Shown: positions 1 through 13,362 of the stretch, piece by piece
Numbering within the stretch: the first letter of the stretch is position 1
Layout: each line of letters starts with the position of its first letter
Assembly: GCA_037043455.1 (NCBI GenBank)
Contig: JAWPHD010010221.1
Span: 31,941-95,940, forward strand
Source: Cyrtodaria siliqua
Taxonomy: Eukaryota > Mollusca > Bivalvia > Adapedonta > Hiatellidae
DNA length: 64,000 nt
Reading direction: 5' to 3'
Program-made: the position numbers and the translations under genes
Notes under the pieces: generated by a model
What the model was told of the DNA's origin: nothing
The model's database searches: none
What the model saw: the letters and a program-made list of their open reading frames with translations, nothing else

Positions 1-1756
1 AAACTACAGCAATGAATTTATTTACGCGGGTCCATGATCTGGGAGCCAGTGTATTTCAAAGTATATATATTTACATTGTTGTATATTTACATTGTTGTTG
101 TTTTTTAACAAGGGAAGTAACTCGATGGCAGTCTGAAAGATGAGTTACAACTCTGCAGATGTTTCAGTGCAGTTGAACATGGTAAATTACAAATAATCAA
201 AGAAGGATGCATCATACCTGGTTATAAATAAACTTAATTTGTAATGTTTATGGTCCGAATGTACTGGCATTCTTACATCTTAATCACCTAGAACGTGTCG
301 GTGTTATTGTTGATTACAGTACCTGTATATGTTGGGTGTTATTGTTAATACACAATTGTTCATAAGTATTCTAGCATAATGAATACATGTTAAATTTATA
401 TGTTAAACTATTTTTTTAATGGTAATAAATGGCTGAGTATTAACCATGTCAGTGAGACTGGAATGTTTCATGATTGTGTAAGGCTGATAAGACTCTAGGT
501 AGAAATTAAATGATGGTAAATGTATATTATAAACATATAAAATATTTAAATGAAGCTATGAATATTTAATATAGAAATTAGATTAAGTTTACTAAATAAG
601 CAGGTTTTCTATTAATTTTGTTGTACGCATGTGTCTTGTTTTATTCAGTTGGTCTCGTGAACTGCACTGTTCATATTCATTTATCTCTCGGGTCTGTTAT
701 AATTTATATTACTTCATGTGCCATTGTATTGAAGACACATTTTACTTTATTATTTCAAAGATCATTTTTGTTTAAAAGTGTGCTATCAAAGAGATAGCTT
801 TAAGTGTATTTTAAATTTATTGTGCTATTGTCTACAGTTTCTTGTACATTACACTGAACTGTTAACCGGCTGGTCCAGTCTGTACAGTACAGTGTTCTGT
901 ACGTTTACTGGCTGGTTCCATGTACTGGAGTCTCCTCTGCGCGTGCAAAACGACCAGAGGAACAAAAACTTAACTGGAAGACACGGTGCTACGCAATCAA
1001 GTCTCAGAATATTGAATAATCAGCGTTTATCGACTGTAAAACGCCTATATTACATTTGTTATGTTTCATAGTTGTTAAGTATGATTATAAAATGAAATGT
1101 TATTAAGATGAGATTTAAGTTATTTAGTAAACATTAGAGTTAACAACCCCTAGTTTCAAGAACAAAGCTGCTTTACACTGCTTTATTATGTTTTAAGAGA
1201 TGACCACCTTTTTAACGAATGCTATTTCAGTACAAATGAACCAGTACTCAGTGGCTATAATTCTTAAAGTGCCATCATTTGTTCTTTCTTTTAATGACCT
1301 CTAAAACAGGTTCAACTGTACATATACTATTTGATACCTCAGTTTTTGAGTTGAAAAGATCTGTTCACAAGCTGAGATTTCAGACCAACATATTTTATAC
1401 ATCTGATTTGACATACCCGTGCAATGCAGGCACTGTGTAGTACTCGTGTAACACCTACTAAATTAAGTGGTTTCATAGGCCTACTGTCTCATATATGAAA
1501 TTCGGACATTATTTGGGTTTCTTTCAGGCGTGCATCATCTCCGGTCTCATTAAAATCAGACCCTCTGTTACGCTACAATACTCTATGTAGAAGCGGAGAG
1601 TTTCAGAGCATGATTGGGATCTGACACGGCAATCGTGGAAGTATTTATTGAACATTAAAATTCGCCCCTTAATTTATTAATCCATTATCATTTTAACTTT
1701 AAAATGGCTTGCAAATAATGAAATAAACAGTAATGAAAATCGGATTTTTCCAATTT
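1..1756. other. AT-rich non-coding sequence
   Basis: I see no gene, no long reading frame with family resemblance and no clear repeat here. Short frames such as the one at 778-1071 lack recognisable domains and splice context. Confidence 0.5.
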
Positions 1757-1907
1757 TCTTCATAATTGTACAGTAGGAGTCAATCGAGAATAAATCAACA
1801 GCTCACCATGAAACTATTGCATCATTATTTATCTTCATAATTGTACAGTAGGAGTAAATCGAGAGTAAATCAAGAGCTCACCACGAAAGTATTGTATCTC
1901 ATTATTT
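1757..1907 (+). repeat. 75-bp tandem duplication
   Basis: Two adjacent copies begin TCTTCATAATTGTACAGTAG at 1757 and 1832. They differ at a few positions (for example ATTGCATC against ATTGTATC). Confidence 0.85.
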
Positions 1908-4900
1908 ATAACTGGTAACAATAGTTCCACATTGGTGCAAAATTATCAACAATTAGTTCTGTGCGAAAACAATTTGCTTGAAACTATTCAAATAATTGTT
2001 ATAAATGGTTTGGAAAAAAGCGAGCTGTGTGGTAACTAATTGCACACAGCAAGTTTCAACTAAATCAATATTGCTGTGTGTCCCTTTTATGAGATTAGCA
2101 TCGTCTCATGAGCTTTTGGATTTGGGTTTTCATTTGTCATAAATTCATTCTGATCATGCAGTCGGAAGACAGCATTATTTTTATTATAAAACTCATTTAT
2201 TGTGAGAATTACAAGCGGTAATATAAAGATATATTTTAATATCAGAGTCGATGTATGCTATGTAAATCTTGTTTATTTTGTATGATAATACAATAACCAT
2301 AACTTAAAATGATCATGTTTTAAAGGTGTAATAGCTACAAGTTATGTCCACAGTACCAAAAAATTGTCTTTTAATTGACCCATTTTTCTCGGGTTGGTCA
2401 GAACGTGTGTTTCACAAAGTAAATGCTTTGTAACCAAAAAGATGATAGATCAGTAAAGGGAAGAGCAAAATTGATCTCTAAAGGCAAGTGGTCTCTTAAA
2501 ACGGTATAACAATACAATTGAACTGAGAACTGGCTCTCAGAGCAGGTGGCCTCTTAATAAAGGGGGTCTCTTGGGCTGGTTTGACTGTAAATGCCATTTT
2601 GGTAACAATCGTTTGTTTACATAAACAAATAATTGTGAATGTTGTGTTCCAAGTTGAACGTCGAAGATCAACGTCTATGCTCACTGCAGCAAACCCTGTT
2701 AAAGACGACGTTTGTCGAATTTGATTTTTCTTCACAAATAAGTGGAATTATGTGTAATGTAATACTTACTGTTATGACAGGTTTCTATTACATTTTAATC
2801 ATGATTTTAAAGATATTTATTCTACGTTCATAGTCGTAGGCTTAAATGTGGCTATTACATACTTTTTTCAAAAACATGATTGGTACTGGAAGTTGTTTCG
2901 TGTTCTTAGAACACGTTATATTTAGATATGTGCATTTGTTGTACACAGAATGACTGAGTATTTGAAGGATGAATGAACTAGATGGACAAAATGACTATAT
3001 AACTTTTTTTGCAGGTGGAGGGTTTTGGATTGAATGAGAGAACATGTCTTAATTCTTGTATTTATCCATCAGAAATGATTAATATTGTAAATGAAATGAG
3101 AATTATGTTTATAGAATGTCTGAAAGACAATGTTACATAAAGATAATTTTTTCTCCAGTGTTTGCCTTGTTTGTTTGGTACAGGGTTAAAATGGAGGGAA
3201 ATATATTTATATACATTGTGTACCTTAATATATGCTCACTTGTGTGTAATACGATTGAGATTGCAAAAATAAAATTGGGTGGGTGGGGAATAGTAAATAT
3301 TTCCTACGGACCATTATTATTCACAAAGTAAAGTGGGTGCTATTTAGGAATCCCGCTGTCTATAATGTCCCGTCATGTCCTGTCCCTTCGCGTAACATGT
3401 CGGCATTGTCCGTTTTACTTGTATTTTACAGTTTCTAATGGATTGTTCCCAAACTTCTGTTCATATACACTGATGACCTCATGTTCCTGTACACCACACA
3501 TTGTTGATTGCCTAATTTATGACAGAATTATGGCTGTTTGCAGTGCTCACAGAAAATATTTTTGACAGGCAGGCCCTGAATTCATATTGACAGGCCCTGA
3601 ATTAATTATATAGTAAAATATGGCAAAAAGGGACAAGCCCCAACCAGATTTGGACAGGCCGTGGGCTTGGGGCTATCCTATTTCGTAAGCACTGGTTTGT
3701 TTGACTTAAAATGTTGCACTCTTGTATTTTGTAATGAACTTCATGTGGCTTTCGCTTCAAAAGTTTTCAAAGGGTGGGTATTCATCGCCGTCAGTGATTG
3801 TTCTAGTTCATTTTTAGTGTCATAAGGATCAAGTTTTTCAAAATAGTAAATTATTAAAATATTCAGGTACTTTTAAGTTCCCTTTCTTTTCAATTTTATA
3901 CGCAGTCACAATGGGATTACACACATGGGAACAACCCTTAATAGGTGCATAAAGCATGTTTTAATGAAATGTATTTTTGTCACAAAATTCCAGACTGTAT
4001 AAATTTAGTATTTATAAAAGTCGCATGCATTTAGGTAATTAATTTTAAATTGACACTGATAAACTTCAACCTGACAGTTTAAAGGTTGTTTATTGCATTT
4101 TTCTTTTAAAAACAAATTGGTTAGACATGACTTGTAATGTTTTACTGTTGTACAGATCTCCATAGATATTTTTCTTTGAAAATGGTGATCCTTGTGAACC
4201 ACAGTACGTGTAACTTCCAGTGTCTGTCACAATCTCTTATATTGATGTAATCACTAGGATTACAAATATTGTCTTACAATGCATCCATATAGTTTGTGTC
4301 ATGTTCAGTTATTTTCTGTTAATACATTGTTCCGGTCTGTCAATCAAGCTTATTTCCTACAGACCATTATTATTCACAAAGTAAAGTGGGTGCTATTTGA
4401 CTGTAAATGCCATTTTGGTAACAAATGTTTGTCAATCAAGCTTTTTGAGCCAATTAATCGTTCAATCTACATTTACACCTGTACCAAAAGCAGATGTCCC
4501 ACAACAACTCTTAAACTACAATAGATCACATAGCCAATGTTTGTGGGAACTTGACCCAGGATCAGTATAGGACAGAGCTAGACCCTGAATGTGGAAACTA
4601 TCCATTGATCTCTACATCAAGTTTAGTTTGGGTTATGTGAAAATTAATGAAGGGATAAGTATGATAAAAATGTAGAGTATGTAGAATACTTAAGTGTAGG
4701 CATGTAATCCGAGAGTCTGCAAAGCCGTAAAAACATGACCATCTATCAACGTGTGAAATCAAAGAACCAAACCCTTTTTGTGTTGGTGTGCCATAAAACC
4801 AAATTTTACTCGTCTGACCAGTATTGATGTCATATTAGATCTCTCAATAACACCAAGAAGCAGCCAATTCTTCACGTCTATAGTATCTGTAATATCTGTC

Positions 4901-4940
4901 TCTATCTGTCTTGTGCGAAAGAGTGGATCTTGGTCAATAC
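1908..4940. other. Non-coding sequence with a dispersed duplicated segment
   Basis: No gene is recognised. The segment at about 3297-3345 (TTTCCTACGGACCATTATTA and following bases) recurs at about 4347-4396. The phrase GACTGTAAATGCCATTTTGG occurs at both about 2584 and about 4400, showing small local duplications. Confidence 0.5.
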
Positions 4941-5860
4941 CCATCGTAAATGGACTGTGTACTACAGAAATTGCAGTTCTGTAGGTAAGAAGGTTCTAGG
5001 TCCATTCTACATATTTTATCTTGATGTAAATGGAGAATGAGCCTGGCATTTTCATTCCTGTTAGGCGCCATCATGTGTTTGTGTGCCTTAAAACCCAATT
5101 CAATTCAATTCATGGTCAACTAATACCGAAGATCCAGAAAGTTCTTTCTGTCTTGGCGCCATATAACCTTTATTGTGATGGGCTTGGCGCCATATAACCT
5201 TTATTGTGATGGGCTTGGCACCATATAACCTTTATTGTGATGGGCTTGGCACCATATAACCTTTATTGTGATGGGCTTGGCGCCATATAACCTTTATTGT
5301 GATGGGCTTGGTGCCATATAAGCTTTATTGTGATGGGCTTGGTGCCATATAACCTTTATTGTGATGGGCTTGGCGCCATATAACCTTTATTGTGATGGGC
5401 TTGGCGCCATATAAGCTTTATTGTGATGGGCTTGGCACCATATAATCTATATTATGATGCAGTGCCGTAAAACACAAGTTTATGGAAAAATCATGGTTAT
5501 GTCCAGTTTCTTAACAACCTATGTTCAAATACATATTTTTTGAAACCGGTTGTATACTTCTATTTTGTTCTATAATAAATGGTAATAGATTAAACATTTG
5601 TTTAATAGTTCAAAGTATATTGTTGACCATTTTTTACTGGACCGATTTAATATTAGTTTATTATTATTTATGATTTGGTTGAATTGGGTTTTAAGGCGCA
5701 CCAACACATGAAAAGGTTATATGGCACCTAACAGGCATGAACATGCCAGGCTCATCTTCCATGTACATCGAGATAAAATAAGGAAAATGGGCCTAGAACC
5801 TTCTCACCCTGAACTGCAGAGTTGCTGCAAATTCTATCGTAGAAACTCCATTTACGCTGG
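4940..5860. mobile_element. Fold-back element with long inverted arms and a tandem core
   Basis: The left arm (about 4940-5115, containing GAAGGTTCTAGGTCC, GAGCCTGGCATTTTCATTCC and TTAAAACCCAATTC) is the reverse complement of the right arm (about 5680-5860, GAATTGGGTTTTAAGGCGC through GGGCCTAGAACCTTC). The centre holds the 31-bp tandem repeat. No coding capacity is visible. A solo arm occurs at about 33820-33985. Confidence 0.8.
5152..5461 (+). repeat. 31-bp tandem repeat, about 10 copies
   Basis: The unit starts CTTGGCGCCATATAACC and continues TTTATTGTGATGGG. Copies begin every 31 bp from 5152, with small changes (GCGCC/GCACC/GTGCC, ACC/AGC). It forms the core of the surrounding fold-back element. 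Confidence 0.92.
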
Positions 5861-7025
5861 AGCCACGTTTATTGTTTTTCTGCCACTGCTCTTTTGATGC
5901 GAGCGAGATAGCACCTGAAACAATGCAGGGATCATGATGAAGACCTTTGATGAACACGAACAAACAATGATAAAATGAACATGAATTTGGGGGGATTCTA
6001 CCCCTCCAAAGGGATTTGCAGTGGCCCTATTCTTTGCTCCGTGACCAAACGGGTGCCCCCGGCAACCACACGAGGCTATTATTATTTATGAGCAATATTA
6101 AACATATTGTTTAAGCTGGGGTGATGGGATATTAAATGGAAGTATGTAGTAAATGGTGTAAAGTTATTTATGCATAATGCAAATTGAAAAGGACTTGAAG
6201 CCTGTTCAGATTCAGTCGTTTTTAGTATCGACAGTGTTTGCATACTGCTGCCTCAAAAGGCTGATATAGAAGCAGTGGCTGTTCATGCATTTTCCGAAAA
6301 TTGTACGCAAAAGCTTTACATCCCTATTACTTGTTTTTGTTTTCGCTTAATACAATTTTGCATACATATATTCCTTGACAAAACGCAGCTAACCGTACCA
6401 ATAGTCTGTGTTCAAAATGTATCGAAAATGAACATAAAAATTAACATTCCATTCAAAGTCAACTTACCATACCAATATAAAAGATCAAGGTCACAATTTA
6501 AGTTTCAAAAGTACCAAAAACTTTTTTAAATGCAAAAACTTCATTATTTCGTTATCTTTTTCTTCCTCAAAACTAAGCCAAATTATACTCTTCTTGCCAA
6601 ACCAAAATCAAAAGGGTCATTTCCTGATTCAGATATAAGTTGCGGTTGTCTTGTCGGACCACTTCTTACCAAGGTTATGTAAAATATATATATATATACA
6701 TTGTAAAGTGGAACTGTCCTTTCAAACTGTTTTGGAGGGCTTTCTGTTGGTGAATGACTGTATAAGGATTGTGACACTCATAAGTCAAAAATCTATACAG
6801 ATTATTGAAGGTGTTAGGCATATATATTGAACTGGAATACAAGATGACACACAAGTAAACTGAACATGCATGTAATATTAAATAAAAAAAGCAACAGAAA
6901 AACATTGTCCTTGTTGTTTTTTATTCCAAAATGTGTTCCCCATATTGTGCGGAGCTCGTTATTTCCCCATATTTCTCCGTTGTGAGATATTTGTTCTGTC
7001 CGTGCATAAATGAGTCCAGTCTCCA
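5861..7025. other. Non-coding sequence
   Basis: No gene is recognised. A segment at about 6655-6760 (AAAGTGGAACTGTCC and GGAGGGCTTTC) recurs inverted at about 14540-14600, so part of it is dispersed repeat. Confidence 0.4.
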
Positions 7026-8640
7026 TGTGAACAGTCTAGGGCCTTCATTATTAATTGAATCTTTACGAAACTTTGCCAGTGTCTTTATATCAATAAAAGC
7101 TCGGACAAGTTCATAAACCAGCCAGATCGGATTAATTTCACCGGAGTTATGGCCCTTGTTTTGCTGAAAAATGCCATATTAAGCCTTGTGAACACTAGCA
7201 TCTTCATTTATTATTTGATATTTACCAAACTTGCACAGATTGTTAATATCAATGAAAGCTCGGACAAGTTCGAAAACCAGCCAAGTCGGATCAGTAACAC
7301 CGGAGTTAGGGCCCTTGTTTTTTCTGAAAATTTCTATTTTCTGCCTTGTGAACGCTCTAGCACCTTCATTTATTACTTGATCGTTACCAGACTTGCACAG
7401 ACTGTTAATACCACTGATAGCTTGGACAAGTTCGAAAATCAGCTAAATTGGGTCAGTAACACCAGAGTTATGGCCCTTGTTTTTTCTGAAAAATGCCATC
7501 TTCTGCCTTATGAACACTAGCACCTTCATTTATTATTTGACCTTTACCAAACTTGCACAGATTGTTAATATCAATGAAAGCTCAAACAAGTTTGAAAAAC
7601 AGCTGAATCGGATCAGTAACACCGTAGTTATGGCCCTTTTTTTTTGTGAAAAATGCTATTTTCTGTCTTGTGAACACTAGGGCTTTCAATATTAATCGGA
7701 TTTTACTAAACTTTGCCAGTGTCTTTATATCAATGAAACTTGGACAAGTTCTAAAACCGGCAAGATCGGAATAATTTCATTGGAGTTGTGGCCCTTGTTT
7801 TGCTAAAAAATGCCATATTAAGCCTTGTGAACACTCTAGCACCTTCATTTATTATTTGATCTTTAACAAACTTGCACAGATTGTTAATATCAATGAAAGC
7901 TCGGAAATGTTCGAAAACCAGCTAGATCGGACCATTAACAGCGGAGTTATTGCCCTTGATTTAGTTAAAAATGCTATATTTTGCCTTGTTAAGATAATAG
8001 GGCTTTCATTTTTCATGCGATCTTTTTGAAACTCTACCAGATTGTTAATATCAATGAAAACTCAAGCATATTGGACCAGTATTGGTGGAGTTATGGCCCT
8101 TGATTTAGTTAAAAATGCTATATTTTGCCTCGTTAATTCGATAGGGCCTTTGTCTTTCATCCGATCTTTACAAAACGTTATTTGATTGTTTATATCAATA
8201 GTTCGAAAACCAGCCAGATCGGACCAGTAACAGAAGAGTTATGGCCCTTGATTTAGTTAAAAATGCTATATTTTGCCTCAGATGATAGGGCCTTCATTTT
8301 TCAAGCGATCTTTATGAAACTTTACCAGATTGTTAATATCTAAGACAGCTCAGACTAGTTCGAAAACCAGCCAGATCGGACCAGTAACTGGAGTTATGGC
8401 CCTTGATTTAGTTAAAAATCCTATATTTTGCCTCAAGACGATAGGGCCTTCATCTTTCATCCGATCTTTAAGAAACTTTACCAGATTGTTAATATCAATG
8501 AAAGCTTGGACAAGTTTGAAAACCATCCAGATTGGACCATTTACATCGGAGTCATGGCCTTAGATATTCTGAAATATGCTATATCTTGGCCTCATTAAGA
8601 CGAAAGTGTCTTCATTTGGCCGGATTTCATTGAAATTTTG
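7026..8640 (-). repeat. Array of about 10 degenerate 160-bp units (GAGTTATGGCCC family)
   Basis: The phrases AGTTATGGCCCTTG, CAGATTGTTAATATCAATGA and AAAACCAGCCAGATCGGA recur about every 160 bp. The array is the reverse complement of the one at 49563-51310, so it is a minus-strand copy of that family. Reading frames across it are repeat artefacts. Confidence 0.88.
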
Positions 8641-9480
8641 CAGGGATGATCAGTACCAAGCCTAGTTGTACATAGTCACCGTGTTCCAGTTGAATGATTT
8701 TGGCAGAGTTAAAGGTTTTAATACACAAACTTTGTTCTGACAAGTTCTCCTGAACCCCTGGCCGGATTTAAACGAAGCTTTTTAGGGATGATCAATTCCA
8801 TGTCTAGTTGTGCAAATTGCCGTATTCCGGTTGAATGATTTTTTGGCAGAATTATGGCCCTTTAAAAATTTTAATACACAGACTTTGTCTGATCTACTTC
8901 TCCTGAACCCCTTGCCAGATTTCAATGAAACTTTGCAAGGATGATCAGCACAAAGCCTAGTTGTGCATGTCATCGTTGCGTTCCGGTTTACAGATTTTTG
9001 GCAGAGTTATGGCCCATTAAAGTATTTTGATACCACAATGTTTTTCCAGGCTAGTTCTCCTAAACCCCTAGCTGGATATAGACGAAACTTGATAAGGATG
9101 ATCAGTATCAAGCCTAGTTGTGCATATCATCGCCATATTTTAGTTGAATGATTTATGACCCTTTAAATGTTTTAATACACAAACTTTGTCCAGATTAGTC
9201 TCTTCTGAAATCTTTGCCAGATTTCAGCGTATCTTGGCGAGGATGATCAGTACTAAGCCTAGTTGCACCTGTCATTGTCATGTTCTGGTTGAATGAATTT
9301 TGGCAGTGTTATGAGCCCTTCAAGGTTTTAATACACTAACTTTGTCTAGACTAGTTCTCCTGAACCTCTGGCTGGATTTCAACGAAACTTTGCAGGAGCC
9401 TAGTTGCATATATTATCACCATGTTACGGTTGAATGATTTTTGATAGACTTATGGCCCTTTATACATAAACTTTATCTTG
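8641..9480 (-). repeat. Array of about 5 degenerate 150-bp units (second unit type)
   Basis: The phrases GATGATCAGTACCAAGCC, AGTTGTGCATATCATCGCC and CTAGTTCTCCTGAACCCC recur about every 145-150 bp. The inverse arrangement lies at about 38370-39900 (AACTAGGCTTGGTACTGAT). It directly abuts the preceding array. Confidence 0.82.
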
Positions 9481-9968
9481 AGCAAGTAGAGCGTCCACTC
9501 TTGGGCCTCGTTTTCCTTCTGATCTTGCACATCTGATCCTTCTGATCCTGACAACTGATATGGCTAATAACTTCCAAGGTATTAAGTGTAAAACAATGAC
9601 ACTTGGTACACTTCTTCAGCATTATTCAATAGGGACGTATTATGTGATGACGGGCGGCGGAGGGCGTCCACCAGTGTAGTGTCTGCTCAATAACTGGAGT
9701 AGTTTTAATCCAGTTTGATGAAACTTTAGACACAATGTTCATAGCCACAATGACTCGGTCACTTTCAATAAACAACGTTGTTGGTCAAGAAACACCAGAG
9801 TTATGGCCCTTTGTTGAAATTTGACAAAATTGATGGTGTCCGCCCCTTAACTGGAGTAATTTTAATCCACTCTTGATGAAACTTGGACATAATGTTTATG
9901 GCCAAGTTCGATAATCAATGCTAGAGAAACACCAGAGTTATGGCACTTTGATTTTTCAAACTTGATGA
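9481..9968. repeat. Degenerate repeat units of a third type
   Basis: GATGAAACTTnGGACA, CACCAGAGTTATGGC and GGAGTAnTTTTAATCCA recur twice here. Related sequence lies at about 12970-13090 and 14225-14440. No gene is seen. Confidence 0.6.
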
Positions 9969-12960
9969 TTATAACCCCACAAACGAAGTTTGGGGGTGTA
10001 TATAGGAGTGAGCTCGTCCGTCCGTCCGTCCGTCGATCTGTCTGTCCGTCGGTCGGTCTGTTGGTTTCTGGATGATAACTCATGAAAGGGTTGATGGATT
10101 TAAATAATATTTGGTACACGGGTATAACACCATAAAATACAAGTCAAGTTCGACTTTGGTTACGGAGTTATGGCCCCTTTTCAACTTAGAATTTGCCCAA
10201 AAAACAGTTTCCAGACGATAACTCATGAAAGGGTCGACGGATTTAAATAATTTTTGGTACACAGGTTTAAGACCATAAAATACAGGTCAAGTTTGACTGG
10301 TTACAAACCACCAATTTTTGACGGAGTAATGGTCCCTTTTCAGCTTAGAATTTGCCCAATAAACGGTTTCCGGACGATAACTCATGAAAGGGTCGACGGA
10401 TTTAAATAATTTTTGGTACACGGGTTTAAGACCATAAAATACAGGTCAAGTTCGACTTTGGTTACAAACCACCATTTTTTTACGGAGTTCTGGCCCCTTT
10501 TCAACTTAGAATTTGCCCAAAAAACGGTGTCCGGACGATAACTCATGAAAGGGTCGATGGATTTAAATAATATTTGGTACACAGGTATAACACCATAAAA
10601 TACAAGTGAAGTTCGACTTTGGTTACAAACCACCAATTTTTGACGGAGTTATGGCCCCTTTTCAACTTACAATTTGCCCAAAAAACGGTGTCCGAACGTT
10701 AACTCATGAAAGGGTCGACGGATTTAAATAATTTTTGGTACACGGGTTTAAGACTATAAAATACAGGTCAAGTTCGACTTTGGTTACAATCCACCAATTT
10801 TTGACGGAGTTATGGCCCCTTTTCAACTTAGAATTTGCCCAAAAACAATGGTGTCCGGACGATAACTCATGAAAGGGTTGACGGATTTAAATAATATTTG
10901 GTACACGGGTATAACACCATAAAATACAAGTCAAGTTCGACTTTGGTTACAAACCACACATTTTTGACGGAGTTATGGCCCCTTTTCAACTTACAATTTG
11001 CCCAAAAAACGGTGTCCGAACGTTAACTCATGAAAGGGTCGACGGATTTAAATAATTTTTAGTAAACGGGTTTAAGACTATAAAATACAGGTCAAGTTCG
11101 ACTTTGGTTACAAACCACCAATTTTTGACGGAGTTATGGTCCTTTTCAACTTACAATTTGCCCAAAAAAACGGTGTCCAGACGATAACTCATGAAAGGGT
11201 CGATGGATTTAAATAATATTTGGTACACGGGTATAACACCATAAATACAGGTCACGTTCGACTTTGGTTACAAACCACCAGTTTTTGACAGAGTTATGGC
11301 CCCTATTCAACTTAGAATTTTGCCCAAAAACAATGGTGTCCGGACGATAACTCATGAAAGGGTTGACGCATTTAAATAATATTTGGTACACGGGTTTAAG
11401 ACTATAAAATACAGGTAAAGTTCGACTTTGGTTACAATCCACCAATTTTTGACGGAGTTATGGTCCCTTTTCAACTTACAATTTGCCCAAAAAACGGTGT
11501 CCGAACGTTAACTCATGAAAGGGTCGACGGATTTAAATATTTTTTGGTACACGGGTTTAAGACTATAAAATACAGGTAAAGTTCGACTTTGGTTACAAAC
11601 CACCAATTTTTGATGGAGTTATGGCCCCTTTTCAACTTAGAATTTGCCCAAAAACAATGGTGTCCGGACGATAACTCATGAAAGGGTCGATGGATTTAAA
11701 TAATATTTGGTACACGGGTATAACACCATAAAATACAGGTCACGATTGACTTTGGTTACAAACCACCAGTTTTTGACAGAGTTATGGCCCCTTTTCAACT
11801 TAGAATTTTGCCCAAAAACAATGGTGTCCGGACGATAACTCATGAAAGGGTTGACGGATTTAAATAATATTTGGTACACGGGTTTAAGACTATAAAATAC
11901 AGGTAAAGTTCGACTTTGGTTACAAACCACCAATTTTTGACGGAGTTATGGCCCCTTTTCAACTTACAATTTGCCCAAAAAACGGTGTCCGAACGTTAAC
12001 TCATGAAAGGGTCGACGGATTTAAATAATTTTTGGTACACGGGTTTAAGACTATAAAATACAGGTCAAGTTCGACTTTGGTTACAAACCACCATTTTTGA
12101 TGGAGTTATGGCCCCTTTTCAACTTAGAATTTGCCCAAAAAACGGTGTCCGGACGATAACTCATGAAAGGGTCGATGGATTTAAATAATATTTGGTACAC
12201 GGGTATAACACCATAAAATACAGGTCACGTTAGACTTTGGTTACAAACCACCAATTTTTGACGGAGTTATGGCCCCTTTTCAACTTAGAATTTGCCCAAA
12301 AACAATGGTCGACGGATTTAAATAATATTTGGTACACGGGTATAACACCATAAAATACAAGACAATTTCGACTTTAATTACAAACCACCAATTTTGACGG
12401 AGTTATGGCCCCTTTTCAACTTACAATTTGCCCAAAAAACGGTGTCCGAACGATAACTCATGAAAGGGTCGACAGATTTAAATAATTTTTGGTACACGGG
12501 TTTAAGACCATAAAATACAGGTCAAGTTCGACTCTGGTTACAAACCACCAATTTTTGCTGGAATTATGGCCCCTTTTCAACTTAGAATTTGCCAAAAAAA
12601 ATGCTAGTCAACTCTGAGGAACCTGCTAATTTGGTTTTGGGTTTGTATTCAATTTAAACAATTTATAATGCATCCTCTTCATGCCATATTCAAAACTCTC
12701 TCTCTCTCTCTATTTTTTTTCCCTGTTTATTTCGTATTTTATAGTTTAAATAATTTGTTTGCCATTGTATCAATATTTTGTAGCGGGAGGGCCGCATTTC
12801 TAATGTTGTAATAACTTGTGGCCCGACCCCATTTCCATGTACATTTATTGGAAATAAATATGTTTAAACTAGACCATTGTTTTCTTGTGGTTGCCATGTT
12901 TATGTGACAAGGCGGTATTGTGGGGGTATTAATCACTTTCAGTGATAATTCTAGTTTTAG
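9969..12960 (-). mobile_element. Helentron-like non-autonomous element with about 16 tandem 161-bp units
   Basis: Read on the minus strand, the element begins near 12960 with AACTAGAATTATCACTGAAA and a small hairpin (ATCACTGAAAGTGAT). It continues through about 16 units of about 161 bp, each containing ACTCATGAAAGGGTCGA on the plus strand, then a GACGGAC/GACAGAC microsatellite (about 10017-10063). It ends with a hairpin made of CCCCAAACTTCG and TTTGTGGGG near 9972. Unit starts are near 10079, 10224, 10380, 10543, 10704, 10867, 11027, 11188, 11350, 11512, 11676, 11840, 12000, 12163 and 12458. No transposase is encoded. Bivalve pearl-type elements have this plan (family knowledge); the assignment is inferred. 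Confidence 0.75.
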
Positions 12961-13239
12961 CTGTTTCCGCTGAATAACTTCCAACATTTATAATTTGATG
13001 AAACTTGGGGACAATGTTTATGGGCATATTATCTCGGTCAAGTTCAATAACCAGCAATATTGCACCAATGATGTCAGAGTTATGGCCCTTTCATTTTTGT
13101 CTCGTCTTTTGACTATGTTGGCGGGCTCGACAGCATCAACATGTTGTATAATATCTTTCTTGTCCTTGACAGTAGAATGTTCAAATTTCATATATAACCT
13201 TCTGGTCATTGTCTTTCCTAATGCCAATAACTACCAGCC

Positions 13240-13362
13240 CTCCAACTGACCATGGGACGGAGTCCGTGTCACTTAAATACATGTACCGTCAATATTTTGC
13301 GTTATAATTTGCGTGACAGCACATGTATTTAAGTGGCATTGACTCCGACCCATGGTCAGTTT
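13240..13362. repeat. Hairpin-forming inverted repeat
   Basis: The arm at about 13243-13285 (CTGACCATGGGACGGAGTC and TTAAATACATGT) pairs with the arm at about 13320-13360 (ACATGTATTTAAGTGGCA and CCATGGTCAG), leaving a loop of about 40 nt. Confidence 0.8.

Noticed and set aside
5152..5461. Row of CArG-like or other regulatory sites in GCCATATAACC
   Set aside because: It is a plain 31-bp tandem repeat inside a fold-back element, far from any gene start.
7149..7680. Frames with repeated [20 protein letters not shown] text
   Set aside because: These are translations of the 160-bp repeat units; periodicity and degeneration match the DNA array.
10382..11933. Several minus-strand frames of 78-85 residues sharing YQILFKSINPFMSYR-type text
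   Set aside because: They are the same 161-bp tandem unit read in one frame, so they are repeat artefacts and not a gene family.
9969..12960. CRISPR-like array
   Set aside because: The unit is conserved throughout at about 161 bp, with no short repeat alternating with unique spacers, and the DNA is clearly metazoan.
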